Shown: positions 27,388-34,807 of the stretch, piece by piece
Position numbering within the stretch: the stretch's first letter is position 1
How the letters are laid out: each line of letters starts with the position of its first letter
Assembly: GCF_002934445.1 (NCBI RefSeq)
Contig: NZ_PTJE01000003.1
Span: 1 to 64,000 of the forward strand
Reading direction: 5' to 3'
DNA length: 64,000 bases
From: Nonlabens xylanidelens
GTDB lineage: Bacteria; Bacteroidota; Bacteroidia; Flavobacteriales; Flavobacteriaceae
The notes under the pieces: generated by a model
Told to the model about the DNA's origin: nothing
The model's database searches: none
The model's input: the letters and a program-made list of their open reading frames with translations, nothing else
Translations under genes and position numbers: made by a program

Positions 27388-27410
27388 TACAGACTACCCA
27401 ATTCATTTAT

Positions 27411-27437
27411 AAAAGCACCCAATCAATGGGTGCTTTT
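27411..27437. terminator. Bidirectional terminator
   Basis: AAAAGCACCC, AATCAA, TGGGTGCTTTTTT between convergent genes. It serves both the antiporter operon and the minus-strand gene at 27449. Confidence 0.85.
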
Positions 27438-27448
27438 TTATTTCCTTT

Positions 27449-28192
27449 TTATTCTACACAAATATGTGTATCAATCATGTAGCCTGAAATAGGTTTAAGG
27501 GTTTTACCTGTCTCTGGATGCAGCCCTAAATCTGTAAAGTACTCTAACTGTTTATCACCATTCTTTCCATACCAGACTAGAACGCTACCATCTGGATGAA
27601 AGAAATCAGTGAGGCAGGTTACTTTTATTTTCCTGAATGATAAAATGCGATCTTCTTTATATAATTTTAATTGTTTTATGTCGTATTTCTTGGCGTCAAA
27701 ATCCACTTCAGTATAGCGGTCTTCTTTCCAGACCATCCATCGCTGTCTGGTCGTATAATTATATAGCCAGAATAAAAGAATACACATTACACCTATCAAA
27801 ATGTAAAATCTATAGTTTCTTAAAATAGACTTTTTAGGCAATTTCTCTACAGCCGATTTTACTACAGTAGATTCTATTATAATAGGTCCATCCACTTCTA
27901 GTGTATCATTTCTATTTACAAAATCCTGATAATTTTCATATCCTAAATAATGACATAAACCTGTAATAACATCCACTTGTTTGATTCTTATATCTCCTGC
28001 GTCGTGCTCTAGTTTTTGTGCTGCACTTCTATAATCTCTCAGGCTACGTTCACCTAAATTAAAGTCCATCTTTTCGTCTAAATAGCTAGATATTTCTGTC
28101 GCTTTTTCAGTAAGAGAAGGCTTAATTATGCCTTTATTTTTGATTTCTTGTTCCGCTTTCGCGAAAGCGTGCATTATTAAAATTTTATTCAT
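27449..28192 (-). CDS. Membrane-anchored protein with flavobacterial N-terminal helical domain
   Basis: 247 aa. Residues 1-95 form a helical domain with LGERSLRDYRSAA and GLCHYLGYENYQDFV, a pattern I recall at the N-terminus of various flavobacterial proteins of unknown function. One membrane helix lies at about 127-147. The C-terminal 100 residues (FHPDGSVLVWYGKNGDKQLEYF) are beta-rich and probably extracytoplasmic. The palindrome encodes residues 9-13 (AFAKA), at the very start of the protein. No enzyme motif is visible. Confidence 0.75.
   Translation of the reverse strand: MNKILIMHAFAKAEQEIKNKGIIKPSLTEKATEISSYLDEKMDFNLGERSLRDYRSAAQKLEHDAGDIRIKQVDVITGLCHYLGYENYQDFVNRNDTLEVDGPIIIESTVVKSAVEKLPKKSILRNYRFYILIGVMCILLFWLYNYTTRQRWMVWKEDRYTEVDFDAKKYDIKQLKLYKEDRILSFRKIKVTCLTDFFHPDGSVLVWYGKNGDKQLEYFTDLGLHPETGKTLKPISGYMIDTHICVE
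28155..28168. repeat. 14-bp palindrome, coding copy (N-terminus of the 27449-28192 gene)
   Basis: Perfect copy, AFAKA frame on the minus strand. Confidence 0.9.
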
Positions 28193-28537
28193 ACTACTGA
28201 TTAACAGATTATTAAATCAAGGAAAGTTATTGGAAAAAGATTTCCTGAATATTTCCAAACAGTTTCCCACGCTCTTCCTATGGGACAGAAACAATAGACT
28301 TTTATTTGTCCCAGAATTAATGACCGCCTTACTCGCAATAGGGCTTGCGATAATCAATTCTATCATGGAGTTGCCAGGTAATTGAGATGACCATTTGGGA
28401 AGTAATTATCTCTTTTACTCGTGCCAGTTCCTACTTCCCTAAGAAGAACAAACTCTTCTAAATAAAGCAAGTGTTGCTATAAAAAATATTCTGAGAAAAT
28501 CTCGGACAGCCACACCTATGCCCAATTTTAAACACTC
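28193..28537. other. 345-bp leader/intergenic region with hairpins
   Basis: No gene is supported. It holds inverted repeats GGGACA/TGTCCC (about 28281-28313) and a small CGCAA/TTGCG hairpin. On the minus strand there is a CCGAGATTTTCTCAG hairpin followed by ATATTTTTTA (about 28505-28478) that could end a short transcript from the promoter at 28545-28538. Confidence 0.4.
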
Positions 28538-28581
28538 CAAATATGAAAAAATTATTATTAATAGTCCTTACGGTATCCCTC
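28538..28581 (-). promoter_or_regulatory. Candidate promoter with GAGGGATACCGTAA operator (minus strand)
   Basis: On the minus strand GAGGGATACCGTAA (28581-28568) is followed after 22 bp by CATATTTG (28545-28538), one mismatch from TAnnTTTG. The geometry equals that at 31622-31664. It faces the 27449 gene with a 340-nt leader, and it overlaps the start of the lipoprotein gene in antisense. Confidence 0.45.
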
Positions 28582-28713
28582 AATCTGGCATTATTTTCTT
28601 GTACTCCAGATAAAATTATAGAAGAAACTACAGAGGTACAAGCCTGTTGTGATGACGAAGGAACTATAGAGTTACCACCGCCACCACCACCAGCAGATGA
28701 GTCTGAAGATTAA
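28543..28713 (+). CDS. Small Pro-rich lipoprotein
   Basis: 56 aa. A short signal peptide has lipobox LFSC (Cys20). The mature part has CC at 35-36, six consecutive Pro (45-50) and an acidic end (ADESED). It is 35 bp upstream of the TPR histidine kinase. I do not know its function; position suggests an envelope-side partner or target of the kinase. The 14-base operator lies inside its signal-peptide codons. A protein this short has little statistical weight, but a complete lipoprotein signal supports it. Confidence 0.72.
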   Translation: MKKLLLIVLTVSLNLALFSCTPDKIIEETTEVQACCDDEGTIELPPPPPPADESED

Positions 28714-28748
28714 TCGCTAGTTGTAAAATTTGTTATTACATTAGAGGA

Positions 28749-30377
28749 ATGAAACTAACCTTTACTTCATTCCTCTTTTTATTTTTCACCTATCTCATAA
28801 CAAACTCGTTACATGCACAGAGTACAGATTCTACACAATACTATGTGAGACTAATTAAGAATCCTAAACAGAGTAACGATCTTGCTAGGGCTTATAAATA
28901 TTTTTCTAAACAAAAAATTAAACATTATAAGGCTGGATTATTTCTAAAAGAAATATACGACAATCAAAATCTTGCTGAAATTCAAAAAGAACTAGGTTTA
29001 ATCTATGAGAGTGAACGGTTAAATGTAGAAACCTTAAGATTGATAGATCGATTAGAAAAAAAGACGCCCTGGACGGACCATTGTTATTTAAAAACTATTA
29101 ATGAGTTAGGAATACTCTATAGAGAAAAGAAGGATTATACAGAGGCTTTATCTTTTTATGACGAGGCATTAAATAAGGTTAAACTACCTAAAAATATTTC
29201 TACTCTTTTAAATAATAAAGGACGCACTTATGAATCTCTAGAACAACTGGAAAAGGCAAAAGGTTTTTATGAAAAGGCTTATGATATAGCCATAGAGGTT
29301 AATGATTCTAGCAAAATAGCAAGATCACTAAGTAATCTAAGTTATGTAAAATCAAAATTAAATATTCCCGGTGCCGAAGAGGGATTACTAGAGGCACTTA
29401 ATATAAGGCGTAAAGGGAAAAACAGTAACGCATTAGGTTCTAGTTATACGCATTTAACTAAATATTATTTGAGTAAAAAAGATACCTTGAATATGTCCAA
29501 ATATTCAGATCTTTTTTTAAACATGGCTTATAAAAATGGAGCTATACGACAGTTAGAAAGTGCTTTACGTTTAAAAATACAAATAGGAGACTCTAATAAT
29601 GCAAAAGAATATTTGCGTTTAAGCGATAGCCTAATTACCATAAACAAGACAAAACTCAACAATTTTAATCACTACGTTTATCAATACAATAAGAAAGAGA
29701 AAGATCTACAAGACAGTAAATTAAAAAATGAGAGATTGATCTATCTCTTGTTATTTATAGCATTAGGAGCTGTTTCTATCTATTTTATCTTAAAGTATAA
29801 ACACAGGAAGGAAAAATTCCAAGAAATATATAATACAGAAACACGCATCTCGAGAAAAATCCATGATGAAGTTGCAAATGATGTTTACCATGTAATGACC
29901 CAATTACAAGATTCTCCAGAAACTAACAAAACTTTACTAGACCATTTAGAAGATATTTATAAGCGTACTAGAGATATTTCTAGAGAGAATAGCTCTATAG
30001 ATCTTAATATTAACTTTAAAGATTTAATAAGCGATCTTTTATTAAGTTATAAAACTGAGAGGATTAATGTCCTATCCATGGGAATACAACAAATTAACTG
30101 GCAACACTTAAATAATTTACAAAAGTCTACTATTTATAGGGTATTACAAGAATTACTGACCAATACAAACAAACATAGTCAGGCCTCTATTATTGTGATA
30201 AACTTCAGCTATACTGGTAAATCTATTGTCATTAATTATAAGGATAATGGTATAGGAACAGAATTAATTAAAGGAAATGGATTGCAGAATACGGAAAACC
30301 GTATTCATTCCATAAATGGATCTATTACTTTTGAATCTGAAACAGAAAAAGGGTTCAAAGCAATAATAACTATTTAG
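28749..30377 (+). CDS. TPR-containing sensor histidine kinase
   Basis: 542 aa. A signal peptide ends at LHAQ. A periplasmic TPR-like helical array (about 90-310) includes ELGILYREKKDYTEALSFYD. A membrane helix at about 332-350 is followed by the phosphoacceptor helix RISRKIHDEVANDVYHV and a HATPase_c domain (ELLTNTNKHSQA, DNGIGT, GNGLQNTENRI). The architecture is common in Flavobacteriia. It is followed 3 bp later by its response regulator. The ligand is unknown; TPR sensors usually bind peptides or partner proteins. Confidence 0.92.
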   Translation: MKLTFTSFLFLFFTYLITNSLHAQSTDSTQYYVRLIKNPKQSNDLARAYKYFSKQKIKHYKAGLFLKEIYDNQNLAEIQKELGLIYESERLNVETLRLIDRLEKKTPWTDHCYLKTINELGILYREKKDYTEALSFYDEALNKVKLPKNISTLLNNKGRTYESLEQLEKAKGFYEKAYDIAIEVNDSSKIARSLSNLSYVKSKLNIPGAEEGLLEALNIRRKGKNSNALGSSYTHLTKYYLSKKDTLNMSKYSDLFLNMAYKNGAIRQLESALRLKIQIGDSNNAKEYLRLSDSLITINKTKLNNFNHYVYQYNKKEKDLQDSKLKNERLIYLLLFIALGAVSIYFILKYKHRKEKFQEIYNTETRISRKIHDEVANDVYHVMTQLQDSPETNKTLLDHLEDIYKRTRDISRENSSIDLNINFKDLISDLLLSYKTERINVLSMGIQQINWQHLNNLQKSTIYRVLQELLTNTNKHSQASIIVINFSYTGKSIVINYKDNGIGTELIKGNGLQNTENRIHSINGSITFESETEKGFKAIITI

Positions 30378-30380
30378 AAT

Positions 30381-31046
30381 ATGTTTAAGAAAGTATTAAT
30401 TTCAGATGACTTTGGTAGTATCAATAAAGGTGTCCTGACAGTTTTAAATCAGGCAGGTATTAACAATGTAAAACAAGTGCAATACTGTGACGATGCTTAT
30501 CTAGAAATAAAAAGTGCTATCAAGAATAATGTTCCTTATGATCTATTTATAACAGATCTTAATTTTAAAACAGACCATCGTGCTCAAAAATACGGCTCTG
30601 GAGAGGCTATTACAGAGCAATTAAGAAAAGAATACCCTACTCTGAAGATGATTACTTACTCTGTTGAAGACCGATTACAAAAGGTACGTCACCTTATCAA
30701 TAATATAGAAGTTAATGCATTTGTATGTAAGGGTAGAAATGGATTGCTAGATTTATCAAAAGCTATCGATAGTGTTTATAAAAATGAGCTTTTCTTATCT
30801 GATCAGGTTAAGCAAGCATTACATTCTAGAAACGAACTAGAAATAGTGGACTATGATATTCACCTGCTTACACAACTATCTCTAGGACATTCTAAAGACG
30901 CTATAAGTAATTATTTTAAGGAGAATGGCATAGCTCCTAATAGTCTTAGCTCAATAGAAAAAAGACAAGGTAAATTACTTATTCAATTTAGAGCTAGCAA
31001 TGCTATACACTTGATAAGTATTGTTAAAGATCTAGGTTTGATATAA
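30381..31046 (+). CDS. Response regulator with divergent C-terminal helical output domain
   Basis: 221 aa. The receiver domain has SDD at 8-10, phosphoacceptor Asp59 (FITDLNF) and a Lys in FVCKGRNG. The C-terminal part (about 155-221) contains LTQLSLGHSKDAISNYFKEN and SSIEKRQGKLL. This recalls a LuxR-type HTH in spacing but lacks its usual residues, and includes an insertion. It is cognate to the kinase 3 bp upstream. The operator GGGATACCGTAA on both sides of the operon is a plausible binding site, which is inference. Confidence 0.85.
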   Translation: MFKKVLISDDFGSINKGVLTVLNQAGINNVKQVQYCDDAYLEIKSAIKNNVPYDLFITDLNFKTDHRAQKYGSGEAITEQLRKEYPTLKMITYSVEDRLQKVRHLINNIEVNAFVCKGRNGLLDLSKAIDSVYKNELFLSDQVKQALHSRNELEIVDYDIHLLTQLSLGHSKDAISNYFKENGIAPNSLSSIEKRQGKLLIQFRASNAIHLISIVKDLGLI

Positions 31047-31145
31047 TATCACACTTAGTGTCTTTCTTAAATAAATTAGAAATGATTAAAACGAAATCAA
31101 TTCAATGAAGTCGTACTAAGTATTTAAATAAAAGATAATTTATTT

Positions 31146-31316
31146 TTAATCAGGAATATTACTTACAAAGTGTTTAAAATAAACTTGATAGTAGAGTTTT
31201 TTCTGATAGGACTTACTACCAGAAGATCGTTTTTTCTTAATTTTTTCTACACCTATGTAAGTTGCTATGGCAATAGCAAATAGTATAGCAATAATTAAAA
31301 TTAAATACGTATCCAT
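31146..31316 (-). CDS. Possible small membrane protein
   Basis: 56 aa. One N-terminal hydrophobic segment (about 4-22, rich in Ile/Ala/Leu) is followed by a strongly basic tail (KIKKKRSSGSKSYQKK) and an aromatic end. This is the layout of small single-pass membrane proteins. It is convergent with the regulator gene. No homologue is recognised; a chance frame is possible. Confidence 0.5.
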   Translation of the reverse strand: MDTYLILIIAILFAIAIATYIGVEKIKKKRSSGSKSYQKKLYYQVYFKHFVSNIPD

Positions 31317-31621
31317 ATAAAAGTAAACTGGCAGATCTAAAAAACTCTAAAGTTGTAGATCTTTATAGTTTGCAAATTAAAACCCTAGTCTTTAAAACAT
31401 TAATCCTGTAGGTATAAGTTTACCGTTATTCGTTAAGTCGCCAGGAATATAGGATTATAAACAGAAGAACGAGATTTTTTTTGAAAAGATTCTCTTCAAG
31501 CCTGCACAGATATCAAAACCCTATATAATCTAAAATACTGTTTGGACGTTATTATTTAGCTCTTATTTAATGAGGCCTCTTAATGTAGTTTAAAGAAAAA
31601 TAAGAATTTAAATGACTAAAT
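31317..31621. other. About 300-bp intergenic stretch, nothing recognised
   Basis: AT-rich; no coding frame or terminator seen. It may contain the promoter of the small minus-strand gene. Confidence 0.4.
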
Positions 31622-31664
31622 GAGGGATACCGTAAAAATATATCAAATCGTACCTTTATGTTTG
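31622..31664 (+). promoter_or_regulatory. Promoter with GAGGGATACCGTAA operator
   Basis: GAGGGATACCGTAA at 31622-31635, a 21-bp spacer, then TATGTTTG (31657-31664), an exact TAnnTTTG box. The operator would be centred close to the -35 region, as for an activator. Downstream there is only a short RNA ending at the hairpin 31711-31741. Confidence 0.6.
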
Positions 31665-31670
31665 TACCGT

Positions 31671-31741
31671 TAGATTAATCAGAAGATTAATTTATATTAA
31701 GGGGAAGTTAAAGCACATACTTTTAAAGTATGTGCTTTTTT
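31671..31741 (+). ncRNA. Candidate short RNA
   Basis: Bounded by the promoter at 31657-31664 and a strong terminator. The expected length is about 70 nt, with no open frame over 15 codons. The terminator may in part serve the opposing gene at 31762, so expression needs proof. Confidence 0.4.
31711..31741. terminator. Bidirectional terminator
   Basis: AAGCACATACTTT and AAAGTATGTGCTTTTTT arms. It lies between the candidate RNA (plus) and the end of the DUF5706 gene (minus). Confidence 0.85.
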
Positions 31742-31761
31742 ATTTTGAGAAAGATTGTTTC

Positions 31762-32388
31762 TTATAATAAACCACCAAATAAAACATGACATGCTACAAA
31801 AGCAATAACAGATAGGATAATACCTACTAAGAAAACATGAAAAGAATGTCTTAATAATTTGAATTTATGATTCATGGTTTTACCTAAATGAAAAGTATCT
31901 TTTGCAATGGTTTTATATAACTCATCACCTTCATTCATCAACGAGGTGATTTCATTTACATAATCTTCTTCTTCCATATTCTGAAAATTACCATAGAACA
32001 TCAAATTTCTAGATTTTTCATTTCCATGAACTAATTCTGGACGCGTTGCAAAAATTGCAAAGGTTATGGAAGCAAGATTAGTAAGTAACATCATAATCAC
32101 AGGATAAATAAGGTGAGGATCATTTTTAAGCTGTCCCATTACCGTACCTAGAATTAATGATAAAATCAAAGCATTAATAGAAATCAAGATGTTAGATTTT
32201 TTATCTATCATCGAGTTTAACGTGTATTGATTTTTAGAAAGTAGTCTAAATAAAGTCTCTACACCACGCTCAGATCTAGGTTCTAATTTTGCTAGTTTTT
32301 TCTTGAGTGCTTTTAACTTCTCCTTATCCACATTTAATTCGGTCATTAAATATTTCTCTTCTTCTTTTCTTATCTGTTTATCACTCAT
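31762..32388 (-). CDS. DUF5706 (Pycsar-TM-like) membrane protein
   Basis: 208 aa. The helical N-terminus is followed by RGVETLFRLLSKNQYTLNSM and DKKSNILISINALILSL, then membrane segments at about 70-90, 95-115 and 180-205, with YGNFQNMEEEDY between. This matches the DUF5706 domain, which forms the membrane effector of Pycsar anti-phage systems but also occurs in flavobacterial HD-domain proteins. Here neither an HD domain nor a nucleotide cyclase gene adjoins it. It is the last gene of a minus-strand run behind the Rieske-glutamate-synthase fusion. Confidence 0.8.
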   Translation of the reverse strand: MSDKQIRKEEEKYLMTELNVDKEKLKALKKKLAKLEPRSERGVETLFRLLSKNQYTLNSMIDKKSNILISINALILSLILGTVMGQLKNDPHLIYPVIMMLLTNLASITFAIFATRPELVHGNEKSRNLMFYGNFQNMEEEDYVNEITSLMNEGDELYKTIAKDTFHLGKTMNHKFKLLRHSFHVFLVGIILSVIAFVACHVLFGGLL

Positions 32389-32413
32389 GAGATGTTGTTA
32401 TCTATCTTATGTA

Positions 32414-33157
32414 TTAAGATGCTAAAAATACCTGAATAGCTTCTTTGAAAAATGTAGTCGCCTGACTAGCAGTCTCACCTGCAGCAGGTAAAATAGCACC
32501 TTTAAATCCTTCTTTACTCCATTTTCCTCTAGATAAATCAGTATAACTTGCTGTTTCCATCTGTCCGTCATTATTATAACCACTAATATAGAAATAATGA
32601 ACTGGGCTTACCGTATCAGGTATAGCTAGACCAAAACCTATGGATATATCACTATCTGGAAACTTAGTATAAATACCAGAATCAAAATGATGTGGCCACA
32701 CTCTTATACTCGTATTCAGATTAAAGTCTGCGTTTATTTGCTCTAGGCTTAATTGAATTTGTGTTCTTAAGTTTTTTAAATCTACTAATTCTTTAGGATC
32801 TTCTAACTTAAACGTGAATGAGCTATCTATTTTATAAGGTAAATCATAATGTAGGTTATAAGAATACGTTTTATTTAATGCCTTTTGAGCCGTCTCTGTA
32901 ATCCATTTTAAAACATCTTCATGTGTAGACCCATCGAGATTATAAACGATAGAGCTCGATTTTGATTTCCATTCTAGTGAGAAATCTACGTAATTTAAAA
33001 ACAATTGGTCTCCATGGTCTGATAAAAGATGTGTTTCTAAACTACCTCTTTCTATATCAAAACCTAGATTAGTATGACTATCATCTGCTTTTTTTTCTAA
33101 GAAACTTATTCCTGCAGCTGCTAGATATTGAGCAGCTAGATGCATTTGCTTTTTCAT
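32414..33157 (-). CDS. Conserved hypothetical protein
   Basis: 247 aa, soluble, mixed alpha/beta. The central block RVWPHHFDSGIY followed by ISIGFGLAIPD ... HYFYISGY is conserved-looking and distantly recalls DUF5996, a weak match. It lies 11 bp downstream of the Rieske-glutamate-synthase gene and 25 bp upstream of the DUF5706 gene, so the three are probably one transcript. Function unknown. Confidence 0.7.
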   Translation of the reverse strand: MKKQMHLAAQYLAAAGISFLEKKADDSHTNLGFDIERGSLETHLLSDHGDQLFLNYVDFSLEWKSKSSSIVYNLDGSTHEDVLKWITETAQKALNKTYSYNLHYDLPYKIDSSFTFKLEDPKELVDLKNLRTQIQLSLEQINADFNLNTSIRVWPHHFDSGIYTKFPDSDISIGFGLAIPDTVSPVHYFYISGYNNDGQMETASYTDLSRGKWSKEGFKGAILPAAGETASQATTFFKEAIQVFLAS

Positions 33158-33168
33158 TATTTTATTTT

Positions 33169-34776
33169 TTAAATTCCAGCGTAATTAATACCTGTTAATA
33201 AGTGCATATCTCTATCAAATGTAGATAGGTCTTCTTGATTAAACTTTGTTATATCATCATATCCACACGCTCTCGCTACTACTTTAATAAGGTTATTTGT
33301 TGCGTCAAAGTAGTTGTGCAATTGCTTTGCAGAACTGTCTATAATTAAACGACTACGCAAAGATTCTTTTTGAGTTGCAATACCTACTGGACAGTTATTA
33401 CTACCACAAGCACGCATTCCTAAACAACCTATAGCTTGTAATGCCGAGTTAGATACCGCAATAGCATCTGCTCCTAACATTAGTGCTTTAGAAAAGTCTT
33501 CGGCAACCCTTAATCCACCAGTAATAACTAAGGTTACATCTGTAGCGCCTACTTTATCTAAATATTTACGCGCTCTAGCAAGTGCTGGAATAGTAGGTAC
33601 ATTGATATGATCTCTTAAAATAGTAGGAGCAGATCCTGTTCCACCACCACGACCATCGAGTATAATGTAATCTACACCTACATCTAGAGCAAACTGAATG
33701 TCCTTCTCAATATGGCTGGCTGCGATCTTAAATCCTATTGGGATTCCACCTGTGCGTTCTCTTACCGCTTTCGCGAAAGCTTTAAAATCATCTACCCCAT
33801 GGAAAGTAGGAAAAGTTGCAGGAGATATAGCCGTCTCTCCTTCTTTAAGTCCTCTTACTTCAGCTATTTCTTTACTTACTTTACTACCAGGTAAATGTCC
33901 ACCTGTTCCTGTTTTTGCACCTTGACCTCCTTTAAAATGGAACGCCTGTACATTATCTAATTTATCCCAAGAGAATCCAAATTGAGCTGAAGCTAGTTCA
34001 TAAAAGTATTTTGAATTGCTAGCTTGTTCTTCTGGTAACATACCTCCTTCTCCAGAGCATATTCCTGTACCAGCGAGTTGGGCTCCCTTAGACAAAGCAA
34101 TTTTTGCCTCACGAGATAAGGCTCCAAAACTCATATCACTTACAAATAGAGGAATGTCAAGAACTAGAGGCTTTTTTGCATTAGGGCCTATTACTACTTC
34201 AGTTGCTACAGCATCTTCATCTAATAAAGGTCTGGTAGCTAGTTGTGCCGGTAAAAATTGGATATCATTCCATTTAGGCAGTGTGTTTCTATCCACACCC
34301 ATGGAGGCAGAAAAACCATGATGCCCTATATTCTTTAATCCATTTTGAGCCAATTCTTTTATATAACCTGTATAAGGTTCTGTTTCTTCTGGGTGCGTGT
34401 CTGCATAAGCACCTAGATAATTATCTCTATTAAAAGGTTGTGGATTATTAACTAGATAAGCGTCTATTTCAAACTCATCTACCATTAAATCATCACCTTC
34501 TATCTTAGTAGAAAATTTATGTAAAACTTCTTTGTTATTATACTCTGACACACCAGAATCCACTCTATAATCCCAACCGTGTACACCACAAATAAGATTA
34601 TGACCGTCTACATGACCGTCTGACATTAATGCACCTCTATGTAAACATCTACCGTATAAAACAGATATATCATCATCAAACATGACTATTACTAGATCCA
34701 ATCCATTAACTAATGCATGAACAGGTTGTTTATTTATTAATTGACTTATTTGCGCTATAACTTTTGCTTTTTTCAT
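33169..34776 (-). CDS. Rieske domain fused to a glutamate-synthase-like FMN/[3Fe-4S] domain
   Basis: 535 aa. Residues 1-100 form a Rieske domain with C44-x-H46 (CLHRG) and C63-x-x-H66 (CGVHGWDY). From about 150 it is the FMN-binding TIM barrel of glutamate synthase: GGQGAKTGTGGHLPG, GVDYIILDGRGGGTGSAP and the [3Fe-4S] motif C-x5-C-x4-C (CLGMRACGSNNC). It lacks the amidotransferase domain of GltB. Related two-domain proteins are common in marine bacteria; electrons presumably pass from the Rieske centre to FMN. The substrate is unknown. A palindrome copy encodes AFAKA (KAFAKAVRERTG). Confidence 0.88.
   Translation of the reverse strand: MKKAKVIAQISQLINKQPVHALVNGLDLVIVMFDDDISVLYGRCLHRGALMSDGHVDGHNLICGVHGWDYRVDSGVSEYNNKEVLHKFSTKIEGDDLMVDEFEIDAYLVNNPQPFNRDNYLGAYADTHPEETEPYTGYIKELAQNGLKNIGHHGFSASMGVDRNTLPKWNDIQFLPAQLATRPLLDEDAVATEVVIGPNAKKPLVLDIPLFVSDMSFGALSREAKIALSKGAQLAGTGICSGEGGMLPEEQASNSKYFYELASAQFGFSWDKLDNVQAFHFKGGQGAKTGTGGHLPGSKVSKEIAEVRGLKEGETAISPATFPTFHGVDDFKAFAKAVRERTGGIPIGFKIAASHIEKDIQFALDVGVDYIILDGRGGGTGSAPTILRDHINVPTIPALARARKYLDKVGATDVTLVITGGLRVAEDFSKALMLGADAIAVSNSALQAIGCLGMRACGSNNCPVGIATQKESLRSRLIIDSSAKQLHNYFDATNNLIKVVARACGYDDITKFNQEDLSTFDRDMHLLTGINYAGI
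33767..33780. repeat. 14-bp palindrome, coding copy (Rieske-glutamate-synthase fusion)
   Basis: Perfect copy in the AFAKA frame, minus strand. Confidence 0.9.
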
Positions 34777-34807
34777 AAGTATCTATTGTATCGATTAAAG
34801 ATTAATT

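Noticed and set aside
28128-28385. Plus-strand 85-aa ORF
   Set aside because: It overlaps the 27449-28192 gene, includes a palindrome copy, and shows no domain or start signal.
31762-34776. Complete Pycsar anti-phage operon
   Set aside because: No nucleotide cyclase gene is adjacent; the neighbours are an oxidoreductase and a hypothetical protein.
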